Shown here: piece after piece, positions 16,665-25,124 of the stretch
Layout: each line of letters opens with the position of its first letter
How positions within the stretch are numbered: position 1 is the first letter of the stretch
Assembly: GCA_040500365.1 (NCBI GenBank)
Contig: CP148031.1
Location: 1,240,001 to 1,304,000 of the forward strand
DNA from: Dehalobacter alkaniphilus
Lineage (GTDB): Bacteria > Bacillota > Desulfitobacteriia > Desulfitobacteriales > Syntrophobotulaceae
DNA: 64,000 nt
Reading direction: 5' to 3'
Program-made: the position numbers and the translations under genes
Notes under the pieces: generated by a model
The model's input: the letters and a program-made list of their open reading frames with translations, nothing else
Databases searched by the model: none
Told to the model about the DNA's origin: nothing

Positions 16665-17684
16665 TTGAAGATGCCAAAGAATAAAGAATTGCCGGTTAAT
16701 CCTAAATGGAGAAGTATAAATTTTTACGGAGGTATATTGTTTACCGTCCTGATTGCGGCAGCCGGTACAATAGCCGCCAAATTGCCGGTTCTGGACCAAA
16801 TCGGAGCGATGCTGACTTCGATACTGATTGCGGTATTGTTCCGGAATTTTTTTGGCTATCCGGAAAGCCTGCGCACGGGTATTCAGTTTTCAGCGCAGAA
16901 AATTCTACGTTTTGCCATCATTCTCTATGGCTTTAAATTGAATATTGATGTGGTTTTAACCCAAGGCGGCTCGCTTTTGCTGCATGATGTACTGACGATT
17001 ATTGTAGCTGTCGGTACGACCATGCTTTTGGCGAGACCTTTTAAAGCGGAAAAAGTACTTTCCCTCTTGTTGGGAATAGGCACCGGTGTGTGTGGTGCGG
17101 CAGCTATCGCTGCTGTATCTCCCATCGTGAAAGCGGATGATGAAGATACGGCAATTGGTGTCGGTATCATCGCTTTAACGGGCACTATTTTTGCGCTCGG
17201 GTATGCCATGCTGAGAGCCATTTTACCGATTACCCCGGAACAATTTGGAATTTGGAGCGGAATCAGCCTGCATGAGATCGCTCATGTTGCAGCCGCCGCA
17301 GCACCGGCAGGGTCAAATGCTTTGGCGGTCGGACTGTTGGCCAAGCTGGGCCGGGTTTTCCTGCTTATTCCTTTATGCCTTATCTTGTCCTTATGGATGC
17401 GGCGTAAAGACAAAGATAACGTGACACAGGGTGCCCCTTTCCCATGGTTTTTGGTTGGATTCCTGGCGACAAGCATCATTGGGACTTATATTCCTATTCC
17501 TAAAAATATCCTATCCGGGATCTCCAATGTGATCGGTCCCTTCCTATTAGCCTCCGCAATGGTCGGTTTGGGTCTCAACGTTCACTTGGCCAATCTGCGC
17601 AGCCGTGCGCTGCGGCCGTTTCTAGCGATGTTTGTTGCTTCAATCATTCTTTCCGTATTCTCTTATTTTACACTTTGGTTTTGA
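16665..17684 (+). CDS. YeiH-family putative sulfate exporter (UPF0324)
   Basis: 339 residues with about ten membrane helices. Signature segments of the YeiH/UPF0324 family are LGIGTGVCGAAAIAAVSPIV, SGISLHEIAHVAAAA and a C-terminal AMVGLGLNVHLANLRSRALR. Members are annotated as putative sulfate or anion exporters and often stand next to a LysR gene, as here. TTG 16665 (GAAAGGG eight bases upstream) and ATG 16671 are both possible starts. Its 3' end overlaps the convergent coiled-coil gene by 17 bp. Confidence 0.85.
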   Translation: MKMPKNKELPVNPKWRSINFYGGILFTVLIAAAGTIAAKLPVLDQIGAMLTSILIAVLFRNFFGYPESLRTGIQFSAQKILRFAIILYGFKLNIDVVLTQGGSLLLHDVLTIIVAVGTTMLLARPFKAEKVLSLLLGIGTGVCGAAAIAAVSPIVKADDEDTAIGVGIIALTGTIFALGYAMLRAILPITPEQFGIWSGISLHEIAHVAAAAAPAGSNALAVGLLAKLGRVFLLIPLCLILSLWMRRKDKDNVTQGAPFPWFLVGFLATSIIGTYIPIPKNILSGISNVIGPFLLASAMVGLGLNVHLANLRSRALRPFLAMFVASIILSVFSYFTLWF

Positions 17685-17895
17685 TTTTCCCTTCTATTTC
17701 AGCAATGAGTCCCTGCAGCCGAATCGTATCCTCTTCATATTCGCGGGCCTGTTGGGCTACCTTGGAACTGGAGACATGCAAACCGGTTTGGCCCAAAACA
17801 AAATTTTTTTCTATTTGAAGTTCTTCCAGTTCTTCCTTTAGCACCGTCAATTGTTTCCTTAGCTCGGAGTCTTCCATTGTATTCGGTTTTTCCAT
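17668..17895 (-). CDS. Small coiled-coil protein
   Basis: 75 residues, very rich in Glu, Leu, Lys and Gln with heptad-like spacing (ELRKQLTVLKEELEELQIEK, then a central VLGQTGLHVSSSKVAQQ and a second helix REYEEDTIRLQGLIAEIEG). AAGGAG lies nine bases before its ATG, supporting real translation. It probably forms a helical hairpin or dimer. I do not recognise a named family. The 17-bp overlap with yeiH is tail to tail. Confidence 0.65.
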   Translation of the reverse strand: MEKPNTMEDSELRKQLTVLKEELEELQIEKNFVLGQTGLHVSSSKVAQQAREYEEDTIRLQGLIAEIEGKIKTKV

Positions 17896-18084
17896 GATTT
17901 CTATCTCCTTTTATAATTGTTTTTTAACAGTAAGCTTCCAAAAAATCCTGAAAAAGATAACAGGTTCTATTATATAAAAGTTTAGATATAATTTACGATT
18001 GGTAATAGGAAATTGTCAAGAAATGTTTATGATGATGGCCGAAAGGTAAAAAGTAAATTGTTCAATATATAAAAGGAGAACATA

Positions 18085-18900
18085 ATGGAACAATTTTTAT
18101 GGCTAATCCCTTTAGGTTTTATTGTTGGGACATTTGGAACGCTGATTGGGGCAGGCGGAGGCTTTATTTTAGTTCCTGTCTTGCTTTTGCTGTACCCTGG
18201 AAAAAGCCCTGAAACAATTACCAGCATTTCTCTGGCTGTTGTTTTCTTTAATGCGTTATCAGGGACTTTGGCCTATCGGAAAATGAAAAGAATTGATTAT
18301 AAATCGGGTTTGATTTTTTCTGCAGCGGCCCTACCCGGCTCTATTTTAGGAGCGTTTACAACTTCGTATATACCAAGAAATATCTTTGATGTGATATTTG
18401 GTGTGCTGCTACTCGCAGCCTCGGTCTTTTTGCTGCTTCGCCCTAAAAAGGAGAGCGATTTGGCAAAAGAGGTGCCCAAAGGTTATATGATCCGCACCCT
18501 TACCGATGCGGAAGGCAATACGTATTCCTTTTCGTATAACCCTGTAGTTGGGATCAGCTTAAGCCTTATTGTCGGTTATGTTTCGAGCCTTCTGGGTATA
18601 GGCGGGGGAATTATTCATGTTCCGGCGCTTGTTCATCTTTTGAATTATCCTGTTCATATAGCTACCGCAACTTCCCACTTTATTTTGGCATTTATGTCCT
18701 TGTCGGGCTCCATCGTACATCTTGCGTCCGGCATACTCTCTCAGGGTATGTGGCAGACCATAGCTCTCGCTATCGGTGTATTGTTCGGGGCCCAATTAGG
18801 AGCCAGGCTATCCAAACGTTTTCAGGGGGTTTGGATTATCCGGTGCTTGGCGGTCGCTCTTGGACTCGTCGGTATACGCATTTTTATAATGGCCTTTTAA
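18085..18900 (+). CDS. TauE/SafE family sulfite/organosulfonate exporter-like transporter
   Basis: 271 residues with eight helices in two repeats. GTLIGAGGGFILVPVLLLLYP in the first half and SSLLGIGGGIIHVPALVHLL in the second are the two conserved TauE/SafE motifs. A cytoplasmic loop (about 118-150) joins them. AAAGGAG precedes the ATG. Family members move sulfite, sulfoacetate or related C2 and sulfur anions across the membrane. The nearby YeiH gene hints at shared oxidised-sulfur export, but the substrate is inferred. Confidence 0.85.
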   Translation: MEQFLWLIPLGFIVGTFGTLIGAGGGFILVPVLLLLYPGKSPETITSISLAVVFFNALSGTLAYRKMKRIDYKSGLIFSAAALPGSILGAFTTSYIPRNIFDVIFGVLLLAASVFLLLRPKKESDLAKEVPKGYMIRTLTDAEGNTYSFSYNPVVGISLSLIVGYVSSLLGIGGGIIHVPALVHLLNYPVHIATATSHFILAFMSLSGSIVHLASGILSQGMWQTIALAIGVLFGAQLGARLSKRFQGVWIIRCLAVALGLVGIRIFIMAF

Positions 18901-18908
18901 GAATGGAT

Positions 18909-18934
18909 TTCCTTAAGAATGCATTCTTAAGGAA
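18909..18934. terminator. 26-bp perfect palindrome between convergent genes
   Basis: TTCCTTAAGAATG (18909-18921) is followed at once by its reverse complement CATTCTTAAGGAA (18922-18934). It sits 9 bp after the TauE/SafE stop and 20 bp from the stop of the opposing DUF4405 gene, so it most likely acts as a bidirectional terminator although the T-tract is weak. Confidence 0.5.
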
Positions 18935-18954
18935 TATCTTAAAACGCCTTCGCT

Positions 18955-19353
18955 TCAATGTCCTCTATTCTGAAAACCACTGCTAAAACCGCTATTTTGC
19001 CGACCGGAGAATCCACCTTGGCCCTTTTCAACGGACGCTGTTGTATTGATTAAAAAGCAAATACCGATAGAAATAATGACGGTAAAGATCAAAGGGATTA
19101 ATGTGTTTCTGTTTTTTAATATATTGGCTGAAACTTTGGCTATCCATTTTTGATGCAGGATTAGATGGAGAAGAATAATGACTGCCGTCAAATATCCTGT
19201 CCAAATGTGAAGATGTTTAAGGTTTAAGTCAGAAAACAATGGAAGGACTGAATTGAGTCTCAAATGCTGAATGATTCCGGTTGAGATGCAAGTGAACGCA
19301 AAAATAAATAGAGAAGTATTTAACATAAAATTTTTTTCATTGGACGAAAGCAT
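18955..19353 (-). CDS. DUF4405-like small membrane protein
   Basis: Starting at ATG 19353 (AAAGGGG ten bases before) the product has about 132 residues with three helices: FMLNTSLFIFAFTCISTGII, LHIWTGYLTAVIILLHLILH with His residues spaced as in b-type cytochrome helices, and LIPLIFTVIISIGICFLI. The C-terminal tail is Gly/Phe/Gln rich. This topology and the LHIWTG..LLHL..HQKW segment match DUF4405, small heme-binding-type proteins related to the cytochrome b / ferric reductase superfamily. Heme binding is inferred from the His pattern. Confidence 0.6.
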   Translation of the reverse strand: MLSSNEKNFMLNTSLFIFAFTCISTGIIQHLRLNSVLPLFSDLNLKHLHIWTGYLTAVIILLHLILHQKWIAKVSANILKNRNTLIPLIFTVIISIGICFLINTTASVEKGQGGFSGRQNSGFSSGFQNRGH

Positions 19354-19484
19354 GGATAGCAAACCCCTTTCTTCCGTTCTGCCTGTAATTGACATATGTT
19401 CAAAATAACTATACAATTAATATCAGGCATATGTCTATAAAATATATGCGTCTGATCTTAAAAATAGAGTAGGGGGTTTTTGAC

Positions 19485-20253
19485 ATGATTTTAGAACGTG
19501 TTTATGATTTAGCCCTGCCAAGGATTGAGGGGAAGAAAATCAAAGATGTCAGGGTAGGACTGGGGCTGATGGCCGTTGTGCTTGATGACGGCTCCTTAGG
19601 CGTTACTTATGTATTAAGAAAAGAAACAATCGATGGCTGCTCACTCCTTCCCCAAGGCGGGAAACTCATCGGGATGCCGGCCCAAGAAATTGCCGGATGG
19701 GCTCTGCGGGGTAATAATGTTATCAGTTCCGCCATGGGGCTGGCGGTATTAAATTCAGTCGCTGAATTTAAAAAATTGGAACAGGTTGAAAATGCCGACG
19801 GCTCCGACGCCGCATTTTCCGTAGAAATTAAACCGACCGATACGGTTGGGGTTATTGGTCATATTGGACCCGTTATTTTTAACCTTAAAGACAAAGTTCA
19901 AAGCCTGCTTGTGTTTGAACGGGGCGAGAACCTCGCTGAAGGGGTTTACCCGGAAAGCAAAGAATCCAAGCTCTTGCCGGAGTGCCAGGTGGTTTTTGTC
20001 AGCAGCACTTCTCTAATCAACCGGACACTGGAAAATGTATTGGGTTATTGTACCGGCGCCCGGGATATGGTGATGGTGGGGTCCATCCAGCACGCCTTTA
20101 TACCCTCAGGCTTTTCAGGGGAGCGGAGTGACGATGCTTTCCGGAATAAGATGGCTGCCGGAGCATAGGGACCCTATCCTCACCGGCATCAGCCAATGCG
20201 CCGGGATAAGGCAATTGATTCAATACGCGCAAAAGATGTCGGTACGCGTGTAG
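19485..20253 (+). pseudogene. DUF364 (heavy-metal chelation domain) protein, frameshifted
   Basis: The first frame runs to 20168 (227 residues): a DUF4213-type N terminus (PRIEGKKIKDVRVGLGLMAV) and a DUF364 Rossmann domain (DTVGVIGHIGPVIFNL, VVFVSSTSLINRTLENVL, ARDMVMVGSI). At the GGGG run 20118-20121 one base too many shifts the frame; dropping one G restores FSGSGVTMLSGIRWL, HRDPILTGISQCAGIRQLIQ and a stop at 20251-20253, the expected DUF364 ending. Family members are implicated in metal or cofactor handling near molybdenum and corrinoid genes. Mutation versus read error cannot be told from sequence. Confidence 0.75.
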
Positions 20254-20327
20254 TTGTTGTCAACTCATATGAACGCAGCAATTCCGGACTGGAACAAAGA
20301 GAAAGTCAATCAAGAAAGGAAATGAGT

Positions 20328-21305
20328 ATGGAGAAACAGTCGGCTGAGGAAGCAGTGCCCGAAAACAAACTGCAGTATTTCCCGATTAGCTTTTTCGCCA
20401 GCGTTATGGGGGTCAGCGGTTTGGCCATCGCAGTTGAGCGTTATGAACAAGTTTTTAAGCTGAACAGCAGAATCGGCTTAATACTACTGATTGCCGCTTA
20501 CCTGGTTTTTGTTGCAGTAACAATTACTTATTCTTTAAAAATTGGCAAACATTTTTCGGCTGTGAAAAGTGAATTTAATCACCCGGTAAAAGCTAATTTT
20601 TTCCCCGCCTTTTCCATAAGCCTACTGCTATTAAGTGTCGGAACTGCCGGGTATCAGGGAAAATTGGCATATTATCTTTTTATTATAGGTGCAGCGGTAC
20701 ACTTTATCTTTACCATCATCATGATATCCCGGTGGATTACCCAAAAATATCAAATATTGCAACTTAATCCGGCGTGGTTTATTCCTGTAGTTGGAAACAT
20801 TATAATTCCGATTGCGGGAATAAAGTTCGTAAATATAGAAATTTGCTGGTTTTTCTTTAGTCTTGGACTCTTTTTCTGGTTAATTTTATTTACGCTAATT
20901 TTTTACCGGATTGTATTCCACGATCCAATGCCGAAACAGTTATTCCCAACGCTCTTTATTCTGATAGCGCCACCATCTGTTGCCTTTATTGCTTACACAA
21001 AAATTGCAGGTCATATGGATAGCTTTTCAAGATTCTTACTCTACATAGCCTGGTTTTTCGTATTATTACTTTTATCTATGACGAGATATTTTCTAAAGCT
21101 GGACTTCAATATATCTTGGTGGGCCTATACATTCCCTTTGAGCGCAGTTACGATTGCTAGCATCTTAGCCTTTGAGCAGCTTAAATATCCGCTGTTTGGA
21201 TGGATTGCCACCGGTTTGTTGATATTGACTTCTTTGGTGATTGTCGTGGTTATTTTGAAAACGATAATGGCAATCTTACACAATAAAGTATTCGTCCCCG
21301 AGTAG
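20328..21305 (+). CDS. SLAC1/TehA-type anion channel or TDT-family transporter
   Basis: About 325 residues with ten predicted helices, opening FPISFFASVMGVSGLAIAVE, the conserved first helix of the SLAC1/TehA (TDT) family, where the helices form a five-fold helical-hairpin channel for small anions. GAAAGGA is seven bases before ATG 20328; the ATG at 20322 is too close to it. Related bacterial members conduct chloride, sulfite, nitrate or dicarboxylates. Downstream the next gene is 130 bp away behind a direct repeat. Confidence 0.8.
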   Translation: MEKQSAEEAVPENKLQYFPISFFASVMGVSGLAIAVERYEQVFKLNSRIGLILLIAAYLVFVAVTITYSLKIGKHFSAVKSEFNHPVKANFFPAFSISLLLLSVGTAGYQGKLAYYLFIIGAAVHFIFTIIMISRWITQKYQILQLNPAWFIPVVGNIIIPIAGIKFVNIEICWFFFSLGLFFWLILFTLIFYRIVFHDPMPKQLFPTLFILIAPPSVAFIAYTKIAGHMDSFSRFLLYIAWFFVLLLLSMTRYFLKLDFNISWWAYTFPLSAVTIASILAFEQLKYPLFGWIATGLLILTSLVIVVVILKTIMAILHNKVFVPE

Positions 21306-21355
21306 TGTTCTAAATAAATTTGACTTTTTCCCTACAACGAATTTTCTAAAGACAT

Positions 21356-21409
21356 TATTTTGGAAGATTTGATGATTCAGTCTGAAAACATACTCCGTAT
21401 GACGGAGAG
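21356..21409 (+). repeat. 54-bp direct repeat, left copy
   Basis: It matches 25071-25124 at 49 of 54 positions. It contains a ribosome site and ATG 21372 and would encode MIQSENILRMTE, the first codons of the trsS-like gene of the right copy; this remnant frame continues 24 codons to TGA 21444-21446 and overlaps the selD start by 8 bp, so it may now act as a leader peptide. Confidence 0.75.
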
Positions 21410-21438
21410 AGGAATTAAATGTCAGGAGTGTCAGAAGA

Positions 21439-22465
21439 ATGCATGAGGAGATTGTATTTTGTAAAGGCGGAGGTTGCACCGCTAAACTAGGGCCAGGAAT
21501 GTTATCTTCAGTTCTTGATAAGTTGCCTAAAGTTGCAGATCCGCATTTGCTGGTAGGCTTCGACAGTTCTGACGATGCAGCAATATATCAGTTAACAGAT
21601 GATTTAGCAGTCGTTCAGACTTTGGATTTTTTTCCTCCTATGGTTGATGATCCGTATACATTTGGACAAATCGCAGCGGCTAATGCGCTTTCGGATATCT
21701 ATGCCATGGGAGGAGAGGTAAAGACAGCGCTAAATATTGTATGCTTTCCCGAAAAGATGGATCTGAATATTTTGGGTGAAATCATGCTTGGGGGAAGTGA
21801 AAAAGTTAGAGAGGCAGGAGGGATCCTGGTAGGTGGACATTCCATTGCCGACAGTGATGTGAAGTATGGCCTTTCAGTAATGGGTATTATTCATCCTGAT
21901 AAGATTTATAAGAACAACACTTGTCAAAAGGGAGATCAACTGCTCTTAACAAAACCTCTGGGAGTAGGCATTGTATGCACTGCCCAGCGTGTAGGGGAGA
22001 GTTCCAAGGAAGCCATGGATCTGGCCATTCGTTCCATGACCACGCTTAATAAATATGCAGCGGAAATCTTCAAAGAGTACCAGGTGCATGCGTGCACAGA
22101 TGTGACAGGGTTTAGTTTTCTAGGTCATCTTCAGGAAATGTTAGGAGCGGATTTCGGAGCGGAGATAGACACGCTGCAAGTACCGTATATTCCAGAGGCA
22201 GTTCATTACGCAAATGAGTTTCTTTTAACCGCAGCTGCTCAGAGAAACCGGAATCATGTTGGTAATGGGGTAGATTTTAGAAATGTTCCCTTTGCCATGG
22301 AAGAGATCCTTTTTGACCCACAGACAGACATCGGGGGGACTCCTAGTCAGCCTGCCGCAGGAAGAAGCCGAAATTGTTCTTAACGAAATTAAATCCTTGG
22401 GATTACCTTGTGGTATCGTTGGCGTGGTTACACAAAATGATGATAAAAGAATTATTGTCAGATAA
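21439..22465 (+). pseudogene. selD: Selenide, water dikinase (selD), frameshifted by a 4-bp tandem duplication
   Basis: SelD makes selenophosphate from selenide and ATP. The N terminus carries the catalytic region KGGGCTAKLGPG with Cys13 in the Sec/Cys position and Lys16, then LVGFDSSDDAA, LDFFPPMVDDPYTFGQIAAA and GGHSIADSDVKYG, all expected. At 22321-22330 (CAGACAGACA) a four-base duplication breaks the conserved FDPQTSGGLLVSLP motif; removing CAGA restores it and the frame ends at 22465 with DDKRIIVR. As written, translation from ATG 21439 stops at 22383 with about 45 native residues replaced. It heads a selenium cassette with yedF, a cysteine desulfurase and DUF3343. Confidence 0.88.
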
Positions 22466-22476
22466 GGAGGATGAAT

Positions 22477-23097
22477 ATGAAACAAACCATTGATGCTAGA
22501 GGGAAAGCGTGTCCAATACCGGTTGTGGAGACCAAGAAGGTATTGGCAACTCTTCATGAGGGAGATACTGTAGAAGTAACGGTAGATAATTTTATTGCCG
22601 TACAGAATCTGAGCAAAATGGCTGGACAGAAGAAGGTCCCTGTTTCCTCAGAAAAAGTCGATGAGAATAACTATATCGTGAAATTGACTATGAATGAAAC
22701 TTCCGGCAAGGAAACAGCAGAAGGTACAGAAGAAACTGTTTGTATCCCTGATAGTAGAAAGAAGAAGACGGTTGTCGTACTCTCTTCAGATAAAATGGGA
22801 GAAGGGGATGAAAAATTAGGGTATGCCCTTATAAAGGGCTTTGTCTATGCATTGACTGAGCAGGACCAGCTGCCGGAAACAATATTACTATATAATAACG
22901 GAGCGCGTTTGTCTGTTGAAGGCTCAGATTCTTTAGCAGATTTGAAACTTTTAGAATCCCAAGGAGTAGAGATATTAACTTGTGGAACCTGTCTTAATCA
23001 TTATGGATTGGCAGAAAAATTGGGAGTAGGCTCTGTCACAAACATGTACGTAATAGCGGAAAAACAGATGCAGGCAACTAAAATCGTAAATCCATAA
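22477..23097 (+). CDS. yedF: YedF: sulfurtransferase-like selenium metabolism protein
   Basis: 206 residues. Residues 1-75 are a TusA-like domain (IDARGKACPIPVVETKK, with Cys12 in the CPxP motif), and about 95-206 a DsrE-like domain ending with VEILTCGTCLNHYGLAEKLG. This two-domain protein is the YedF family that co-occurs with SelD in selenium-using bacteria. AAGGAGG is six bases before ATG 22477. It sits between selD and the cysteine desulfurase in one operon and probably relays selenium or sulfur as persulfide/perselenide on its Cys residues. Confidence 0.92.
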   Translation: MKQTIDARGKACPIPVVETKKVLATLHEGDTVEVTVDNFIAVQNLSKMAGQKKVPVSSEKVDENNYIVKLTMNETSGKETAEGTEETVCIPDSRKKKTVVVLSSDKMGEGDEKLGYALIKGFVYALTEQDQLPETILLYNNGARLSVEGSDSLADLKLLESQGVEILTCGTCLNHYGLAEKLGVGSVTNMYVIAEKQMQATKIVNP

Positions 23098-23114
23098 AAT
23101 GAAGGAATTAGATT

Positions 23115-24257
23115 ATGATTTACTTGGATCACGCCGCAACTTCGTTTCATAAGCCCCCGGAGGTAGCTAAAGCTGTTTATCGGACTTTGCAGGGAATTGG
23201 CAATAGCGGACGCGGAGCACATAGCGCTTCACTGGATGCCAGTCGTCTGGTCTATCATACGCGAGAGGCTATATCCGAATTATTTAATGTAGGAGACCCG
23301 TCGCGAGTGGTGTTCACTTGTAACGCTACTGAGAGTTTAAATATTGCAATCCAAGGCCTGCTTAAGGCTGGAGAACACTGCATCACGACAGCTATTGAGC
23401 ATAATAGCGTGTTAAGACCGCTTTATCTTATGGAGGAGCGCGGCGTTCATCTGACCGTTGTTCCTGCAGATGCAAAGGGATGTATTGGTGTATCTCAGAT
23501 AGAAGCTGCAGTTCGAACTGAAACTAAGGCAGTGGTTTTAACCCATGCTTCAAATGTAACAGGGAATGTTCTGGATATTGAAGCAGTTAGTACGATATGT
23601 AGTAAGCATAACCTTCTTTTTATAGTAGATGCTTCGCAAAGTGCGGGTATCATTCCTATCGACATGCAAAAGATTGGCATATCAGCACTTTGCTGTTCAG
23701 GGCACAAAAGCCTTCTTGGACCGCAGGGTACGGGCGTACTGTGCCTTGCCGATGGGGTTTTCCCTGCGGCGCTTAAGCTTGGCGGAACAGGAGTTGTTAG
23801 CTTTTCGCGCATCATGCCAAAGTTTCTGCCTGCAGCGCTTGAAGCAGGTACCTTAAATACGCATGGTTTGGCGGGACTCTTAGCAGCCTGCAACTACTTG
23901 AAAACATACGGACAGTTAAGGATCTTTAAGGAAGCTAGCGAACACGCCAAGCTGTTTGAGGAGGGTATCAAGAATATACCTGGAATCACTTTATATGGTG
24001 ATTTTGAAGCTGCAGTCAGAACACCAGTGGTTGCACTTAACCTAAGAGATATTGATTCAGGGGAAATAACTGATGAGCTTTTTCTGCGTTTTGGTATCGC
24101 AACGAGGGCTGGCGCACATTGTGCTCCAGAAGTTCACCGGACCTTTGGAACTGAGGAACAAGGCATGGTACGTTTTAGTTTTTCACATTTCAATACTAAA
24201 AATGAGGTAAAGGAAGCAATAACTGCCTTAAAGATACTGGAAGAGGAAAGCCGATGA
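23115..24257 (+). CDS. Cysteine desulfurase family protein (selenium cassette)
   Basis: 380 residues of class V PLP enzymes: IYLDHAATSFHKPPEVAKA at the start, VVFTCNATESLNIAI, VDASQSAGIIPIDM, and the PLP Lys198 in CCSGHKSLLGPQGTG. AGAHCAPEVHRTFGT puts the active Cys336 on the mobile loop. It takes sulfur or selenium from cysteine or selenocysteine. Gene order selD-yedF-this-DUF3343, with the last pair overlapping by 4 bp, points to a selenium-delivery role rather than general Fe-S assembly. Confidence 0.92.
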   Translation: MIYLDHAATSFHKPPEVAKAVYRTLQGIGNSGRGAHSASLDASRLVYHTREAISELFNVGDPSRVVFTCNATESLNIAIQGLLKAGEHCITTAIEHNSVLRPLYLMEERGVHLTVVPADAKGCIGVSQIEAAVRTETKAVVLTHASNVTGNVLDIEAVSTICSKHNLLFIVDASQSAGIIPIDMQKIGISALCCSGHKSLLGPQGTGVLCLADGVFPAALKLGGTGVVSFSRIMPKFLPAALEAGTLNTHGLAGLLAACNYLKTYGQLRIFKEASEHAKLFEEGIKNIPGITLYGDFEAAVRTPVVALNLRDIDSGEITDELFLRFGIATRAGAHCAPEVHRTFGTEEQGMVRFSFSHFNTKNEVKEAITALKILEEESR

Positions 24258-24490
24258 GACCAAAAGAACTCCAATGCGTTGTAACGTTTCAAACTACCAC
24301 AGAAGCCATGGCTTTTGAGGAAGCTGCAAGAAAAGAAGGCTTGAAAGGCCGCATAATTCCATTGCCTAGAGATATTGCATCTGGATGTGGGCTTGTTTGG
24401 AGAGAAGATCCGCTTTGCAGAGTGGTGATAGAAAAGCTCCTTAAGGAACATCACCTCAGATATGATAGCATTTATGAATTAGTGATTTAA
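24254..24490 (+). CDS. DUF3343 putative Se/S carrier protein
   Basis: 78 residues matching DUF3343: QCVVTFQTTTEAMAFEEAAR, then GRIIPLPRDIASGCGLVWR with a Cys that is the proposed carrier residue, and a second Cys later. It overlaps the cysteine desulfurase gene by 4 bp. Genomic association of DUF3343 with SelD, YedF and a desulfurase is well established, and the family is proposed to carry selenium or sulfur. Confidence 0.9.
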   Translation: MRPKELQCVVTFQTTTEAMAFEEAARKEGLKGRIIPLPRDIASGCGLVWREDPLCRVVIEKLLKEHHLRYDSIYELVI

Positions 24491-24593
24491 TAGATTTTTA
24501 AATGGAAAGCATAAATATACTGTCAAGAACATCAGCACCATGATGAATATGGATATTAAATGATAAGAGATATTTACAGATGGGCGGGGAATT

Positions 24594-25064
24594 ATGATTA
24601 ACGTTAACATACCTGGGTATGGTGAACTAGATATAAAGAATTTGGTGCTTGATTATAACGGAACCTTGGCAACAGGCGGACTGCTTATAGATGGTTTGAA
24701 GGAAATAATTGAGGAGTTAACCAAGAAAATCAAAGTGTATGTTATAACTGCCGATACGTTCGGAAGTGTTGAATCAGAATTAATTGATCTGCCGATTGAA
24801 ATTATTAAGCTGAATAGCGATGATGAGAGAAGAGAAAAGCTTGATCTGATTCAAAGACTTGGGCCAAAAGAAACTGTATCGATTGGTAATGGGAACAATG
24901 ATGAGTTTATGTTAAAAGAATCGATTATTGGAATCTGCGTAATGGGTTCTGAAGGTTGTTCGAAAAAAGCATTGGATAGCTCAGATTTGGTGATTAACAG
25001 TATCAAGAGTACGTTAGAATTACTCAAATATACAAACCGACTGAAAGCGACTTTAAGATTTTGA
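24594..25064 (+). CDS. HAD-superfamily hydrolase, short form
   Basis: 156 residues. Motif I is NLVLDYNGTLATGG (nucleophile Asp in DYNGT), motif II is YVITADTFGS, and motif III/IV is VSIGNGNNDEFMLKES. There is no cap domain, so it resembles the soluble P-type-ATPase-like short HAD proteins. It lies 104 bp after DUF3343 and just before the right copy of the direct repeat, so it may be part of the selenium cassette. Substrate unknown. Confidence 0.85.
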   Translation: MINVNIPGYGELDIKNLVLDYNGTLATGGLLIDGLKEIIEELTKKIKVYVITADTFGSVESELIDLPIEIIKLNSDDERREKLDLIQRLGPKETVSIGNGNNDEFMLKESIIGICVMGSEGCSKKALDSSDLVINSIKSTLELLKYTNRLKATLRF

Positions 25065-25070
25065 TTGTAT

Positions 25071-25124
25071 TGTTTTGGAGGATCTGATGATTCAGCCTGA
25101 AAAAATACTCCGTATGACGGAGAG
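25071..25124 (+). repeat. 54-bp direct repeat, right copy
   Basis: Matches 21356-21409 with five mismatches. It spans GGAGG, ATG 25087 and the first twelve codons of the trsS-like gene. The two copies bracket the selD-to-HAD cassette. Confidence 0.75.
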
